A stretch of 27,813 nucleotides of DNA from DAITAZ01 sp036824045 (lineage in GTDB: Bacteria; Pseudomonadota; Gammaproteobacteria; Burkholderiales; Rhodocyclaceae): assembly GCA_036824045.1 (NCBI GenBank), contig DAITAZ010000045.1:1-27813 (forward strand). Direction: 5' to 3'. The position numbers and the translations under genes are program-made. Of this stretch, positions 24,699 through 27,813 are shown one piece after another. Position 1 is the stretch's first letter. Every line of letters begins with the position of its first letter. Under the pieces are notes generated by a model, which was given only the letters and a program-made list of their open reading frames with translations, ran no database searches and was not told the DNA's origin.

Positions 24699-26891
24699 TC
24701 AGCCCCAGCCGATGGCGGCGGCCACGCAGCGGAGCACCCCGTAGTCGTAGGCGCCGCCGAAGTGTTCAAACACGGGCTTGAGCTTCTTTTCACCCCCGGG
24801 CTGCTCGGCGGCGAGCGCTTCGGCAATCCGGTCCACTGCTTCGGGCTCCAGCCCCAAGGCCCGATGCACCGGAATATGCCCCTGCCCGATCGCCTCGGCG
24901 CAGTGGGCGTACACCGTGGTTTCCGCCAGGCCCCGCCGGCGGGCGATGTCTGCTACCGGCACGCCCTGGCGCAGCAGGTGCAGGGTCTGCGCCACCGTGT
25001 CGGAAAGGCCCTCCACGCCGGGCCCCGCATCCCGAGCGGCTTCCACTTCCGTCGCCGCCTCCACGGGCGCGCCCCGGTGTTCCGCGCACAGCATCAGCAG
25101 CTCGTCGCCATAGGTTTCCAGCTTGCGGGCCCCCATGCCCGGCACCTGGCGCAGTGCCTCCGGCGTTGCCGGGCACGCCCGGGCCACTTCCGCCAGGGTG
25201 GCATCGTGAAAGATCACGTAGGCCGGTACGCCGTGTTCCCGCGCCGTTTCCGCCCGCCACGCCCGTAGCGCCTCGAACAGGGGCTGGGCCTGGGTGGGCA
25301 GGGCGCCCGCCGGGTCGCGCCGGCGGGCCTGCCGGGCCTTGGCCGCGATGGCCCGCCGCAGGGTGACGGTGCGCTCCCCCTTGAGCACCGGCCGCGCCTC
25401 GGCGGTGAGGCGCAGCGCACCGTAGCTGCCGTGGTCCACCTCCAGCAGGCCCGTGGCCACAAGCTGGCGGAACACCGCACGCCATTCCTTTTCCCCCAGA
25501 TCCTGGCCGATGCCAAAGGTGCTCAGGCTATGGTGGCCAAGCTGGCGGATGCGCTCCGTATCCTTGCCCAGCAGCACCTCCGTCACATGCGCGGCGCCAA
25601 AGCGCTGGCCGGTGCGGTATACGCAGGAAAGCGCCTTCTGCGCCGCCACCGTGCCATCCCAGGTCTGGGGCGGGTTCAGGCACACGTCGCAGTTGCCGCA
25701 GGGCTCGCTGGCCTCGCCGAAGTAAGCCAGCAGGTGCTGGCGCCGGCAGGTGGCGGACTCGCACAGGGCGAGCAGGGCGTCCAGCCGCGCCCGCGACAGC
25801 CGCTTGTGCGCCTCGTCCGCTTCCGATTCGTCGATCATCCGCCGCTGCTGCACCGCGTCCGCCAGCCCGTAGGCCATCCAGGCATCGGCCGCCTCCCCGT
25901 CCCGGCCGGCGCGGCCGGTTTCCTGGTAGTAGCCCTCCACGCTCTTGGGCAGGTCCAGGTGCGCCACAAAGCGCACGTCCGGCTTGTCGATCCCCATGCC
26001 GAAGGCAATCGTCGCGCACATCACGATCCCGTCTTCCCGCAGGAATCGCTCCTGATTGCGCCGCCGCGCCTCCGCGTCCATCCCCGCGTGGTAGGGCAGG
26101 GCGCGGACGCCCTGGCCCTGCAACCACTCGGCCGTCTCTTCCACCTTGCGGCGCGAAAGGCAATACACGATCCCCGCATCCCCCCCGTGCTCGCTGCGGA
26201 TAAAGTCCAGCAACTGGCCCCGGGCGCCCGCCTTCTCCACAATCTGGTAGCGGATGTTCGGCCGGTCGAAGCTGGACACAAACACCCGCGCCGCCCCCAA
26301 CTGCAGGCGCTCCACAATCTCCGCCCGGGTCTGCGCATCCGCCGTCGCCGTCAGCGCAATCCGCGGCACGCTGGGAAACCGCTCGTGCAGCGCCGAAAGC
26401 TGGATGTACTCCGGCCGGAAATCATGCCCCCATTGCGACACGCAATGCGCCTCGTCGATGGCGAACAGCGCCAGCCCCGGCCCCTCCAGCAAGCCCTCCA
26501 GCAGCGCCAGAAAGCGCGGCGTCAGCAAGCGCTCCGGCGCCACGTAGATCAGGTCGTAGGCGCTACTGAACAGCCCCCGCTCGATGCCCGCCGCCGCCTC
26601 CGCCGTCAGGCTCGAATTCAGGTACGCCGCCCGCACCCCCACCTCCTGCAGCGCCGCCACCTGGTCCTGCATCAGCGCAATCAGCGGCGAAACCACCACC
26701 CCCACCCCCCGCCGCAGCAGCGCCGGGATCTGGTAACACAAAGACTTGCCGCCCCCCGTGGGCATCAGCACCAGCGCATCGCCCCCGCCCGCCACCTGCT
26801 CGATGATGGCCTGCTGCGGCCCCCGAAAAGCCGGGTAACCAAAAACGTCCCGCAGGACGGAAAGGGGCGAGGGCGAAGTGGCGCGAGACAT
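24699..26891 (-). CDS. recQ: RecQ, ATP-dependent DNA helicase with C-terminal HTH extension
   Basis: A 730-residue 3'-5' DNA helicase for recombination and fork repair, longer than the E. coli protein (about 610). Motif I is MPTGGGKS (43-50), motif II DEAHCVSQWGHDFRPEY (146-162), motif III ALTATA, and motif VI QETGRAGRDG (323-332). The RQC zinc site uses C382 with CGNCDVC (398-404), followed by a winged helix and an HRDC domain (about 533-607, with VPGMGARKLETYG). Residues about 628-725 add a helix-turn-helix (VADIARRRGLAETTVYAHC), as in the HTH_40 helicase extension. I chose ATG 26891, just before SRATSPSPLSVLRDVFGYPAFR. The open frame upstream is arginine- and glycine-rich and not RecQ-like. 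No Shine-Dalgarno sequence precedes the ATG. Confidence 0.95.
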   Translation of the reverse strand: MSRATSPSPLSVLRDVFGYPAFRGPQQAIIEQVAGGGDALVLMPTGGGKSLCYQIPALLRRGVGVVVSPLIALMQDQVAALQEVGVRAAYLNSSLTAEAAAGIERGLFSSAYDLIYVAPERLLTPRFLALLEGLLEGPGLALFAIDEAHCVSQWGHDFRPEYIQLSALHERFPSVPRIALTATADAQTRAEIVERLQLGAARVFVSSFDRPNIRYQIVEKAGARGQLLDFIRSEHGGDAGIVYCLSRRKVEETAEWLQGQGVRALPYHAGMDAEARRRNQERFLREDGIVMCATIAFGMGIDKPDVRFVAHLDLPKSVEGYYQETGRAGRDGEAADAWMAYGLADAVQQRRMIDESEADEAHKRLSRARLDALLALCESATCRRQHLLAYFGEASEPCGNCDVCLNPPQTWDGTVAAQKALSCVYRTGQRFGAAHVTEVLLGKDTERIRQLGHHSLSTFGIGQDLGEKEWRAVFRQLVATGLLEVDHGSYGALRLTAEARPVLKGERTVTLRRAIAAKARQARRRDPAGALPTQAQPLFEALRAWRAETAREHGVPAYVIFHDATLAEVARACPATPEALRQVPGMGARKLETYGDELLMLCAEHRGAPVEAATEVEAARDAGPGVEGLSDTVAQTLHLLRQGVPVADIARRRGLAETTVYAHCAEAIGQGHIPVHRALGLEPEAVDRIAEALAAEQPGGEKKLKPVFEHFGGAYDYGVLRCVAAAIGWG

Positions 26892-26899
26892 GGGGCCGC

Positions 26900-26905
26900 A
26901 TTGTA
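26900..26905 (-). promoter_or_regulatory. Candidate -10 box (TACAAT) of recQ
   Basis: On the minus strand GGGCTACAAT is followed by 8 bases and then the recQ ATG, so the transcript would begin within about two bases of the start codon. No -35 or ribosome-binding site is recognisable. Tentative. Confidence 0.35.
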
Positions 26906-27486
26906 GCCCGCGCCGCAGCATCTCCCCTCCCCCGTTGGGGCAGTGGCCGGGGTAGAGGGACGCCTGCGACCCCCGGCTGCATCCAGCCCTACGCTCAAAC
27001 CCGATCAGAGTACGCCCATTGGGTAGCGCGTGACATTCCGCACGCCTACCCAAAATAGAACGGGCATAGACTCATTGTCAGGCGAAACGATTTACTTGCT
27101 CGCGGTGGGAGGGGCAATTGGCAGAGAGCTGCCAGCCTATGCGCTGACGCCGTGCCGGGGCATGCGGGGCATCGATGGCAGCAGACACGATCATTCATGG
27201 ATGTCTCCCAGCCTTTGCCGACATTCGGCTTGGTTGAAGACGCTGACTGCCTTTGCAAGGAAAACAATCCTTCGGTATGACTACGAAAACCAGGGCGATT
27301 CAATCAGCGGTGGGTTGCCGGGTTTCATGACTGGTTTCACGCCTGAATGGATATCCAATGTATGAAGCAGAAACCACATTTATACAAGGCGTTGCACGTG
27401 ACCAAGGTGGGCAAGTTATTCGGCACCGGCCATGTTATCCCGGAGGCTTCGCGGTCTACATTCGTTAGGCAGCATAATTGACCATT
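26906..27486. other. Gene-poor stretch upstream of recQ with a drop in GC
   Basis: I see no convincing gene in these roughly 580 bases. A 111-codon + strand frame (27030-27365) and an 85-codon minus frame (27046-27303) exist. Neither has a recognisable domain, a ribosome-binding site or the codon bias of the neighbours, and they overlap each other. From about 27030 rightward the DNA is visibly richer in A and T than the rest of the window. It contains an imperfect hairpin (27021-27051) and a GTTAGGC heptamer at 27464-27470. It may be decayed or recently acquired DNA. Confidence 0.5.
27021..27051. repeat. Imperfect hairpin at the GC boundary
   Basis: GGGTAG-c-GCGTG (27021-27032) pairs with CACGC-CTACCC (27041-27051): 11 base pairs with one bulged base and an 8-base loop. 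No T-run follows on either strand in the proper direction, so it is not a good terminator. It lies where base composition changes, and could be a remnant of a mobile-element end. Confidence 0.45.
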
Positions 27487-27813
27487 ATGGCGACTATCGA
27501 ATACAGCCTCTTCCGCGTGAAAATGGTACGTCCGCGTCAGTCGTCGTTCCTGCACGACGATCTACCGCCGAGAGATATTTTTCTGCGCGCAGTCCTTGAG
27601 AAGCCATCCGGTGAGCTGCGCAAGGGTTTCGAGTGGCATATCGGCAACATACAGCAGTTCGCAGAGTACACCGGCTACTTCGCGGCGGGACGTACTACGC
27701 TGGCCACATTCGAAAAGTTCGATCCGCTTTCGGGCGACTTCGTTGAGGAGGAACACGAGGAGAGTCCCTATACGCACTGCGTCTTCGATGCTCGCATTGG
27801 CTTTATCGGGATT
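27487..27813 (+). CDS. Unknown protein, N-terminal 109 residues (runs off the window)
   Basis: An open frame begins at ATG 27487 and continues without a stop to the last base. The in-frame stop TAA at 27475-27477 fixes the left limit, and a TTG at 27478 is the only other start option. The protein begins MATIEYSLFRVKMVRP and has a balanced, soluble composition. It contains the patterns EWHIGNIQQF, GYFAAGRTT, FEKFDPLSGDFVEEE and SPYTHCVFDARIGFIGI, which look like conserved β-rich segments and not chance translation. No signal peptide or membrane segment is visible. I do not recognise the family. Its base composition is lower in GC than the core genes to the left, and it follows a gene-poor boundary, so it may belong to an accessory or defence region. 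Confidence 0.75.
   Translation, partial: MATIEYSLFRVKMVRPRQSSFLHDDLPPRDIFLRAVLEKPSGELRKGFEWHIGNIQQFAEYTGYFAAGRTTLATFEKFDPLSGDFVEEEHEESPYTHCVFDARIGFIGI

Noticed and set aside
24684..24701. Small palindrome TGAACGG-TTC-CCGTTTCA spanning both stop codons of the AAA gene and recQ as a bidirectional terminator
   Set aside because: The stem is only about 5 bp with a bulge and has no T-run, too weak to call.
26892..27053. N-terminal extension of RecQ to 27053
   Set aside because: The extra 54 residues are not RecQ-like and span the hairpin and composition break. The canonical start is at 26891.
27030..27365. 111-codon + strand frame
   Set aside because: No ribosome-binding site, no recognisable domain, overlap with the boundary hairpin, and codon use unlike a real gene of either composition.

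Overview
The window looks like chromosomal DNA of a GC-rich betaproteobacterium. The evidence is the 23S/5S rRNA sequence, an mlaFEDACB operon that includes mlaA, and the order mla - ABC-2 exporter - ibaG - murA. No more precise lineage can be given from sequence reading alone.

Layout. (1) 1-1161: the 3' part of a 23S rRNA gene, a 5S rRNA gene and an intrinsic terminator, all on the + strand. (2) 1221-14410: a tightly packed minus-strand operon encoding an MSHA-type (type IV pilus/type II secretion-like) envelope machine. In transcription order it reads ExeA/MshM-like ATPase with a SPOR-like tail, MshL secretin lipoprotein, MshN-like TPR protein, MshE motor ATPase, MshG platform protein, MshI-, MshJ- and MshK-like assembly proteins, one very large prepilin-like protein (883 aa), and an FKBP-type prolyl isomerase. 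No ordinary small pilin and no prepilin peptidase is present. Upstream on the same strand (14518-15933) lies a sigma-54-activating response regulator. (3) 16217-20053: mlaFEDACB, the retrograde phospholipid transport system of the outer membrane, under an extended -10 promoter and ended by an intrinsic terminator. (4) 20229-23387: an ABC-2 ATPase/permease pair, a BolA/IbaG protein and murA. (5) 23436-24686: a BCS1-type AAA ATPase, convergent with recQ (24699-26891, minus). (6) 26906-27813: a stretch with visibly lower GC and no convincing gene, until an open-ended unknown CDS that begins at 27487 and runs off the edge. This is probably the start of accessory DNA.

Most of the window concerns the cell envelope: pilus/secretion assembly, outer-membrane lipid asymmetry, an exporter and the first committed step of peptidoglycan synthesis. 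The least ordinary part is the MSHA-like operon, whose only pilin-like product is a giant protein. Its N-terminal pseudopilin lobe is echoed by a second related lobe at the C-terminus, the two being separated by about 500 mostly Ala/Ser/Thr-rich residues. No tRNA, CRISPR array or intact insertion sequence was seen.
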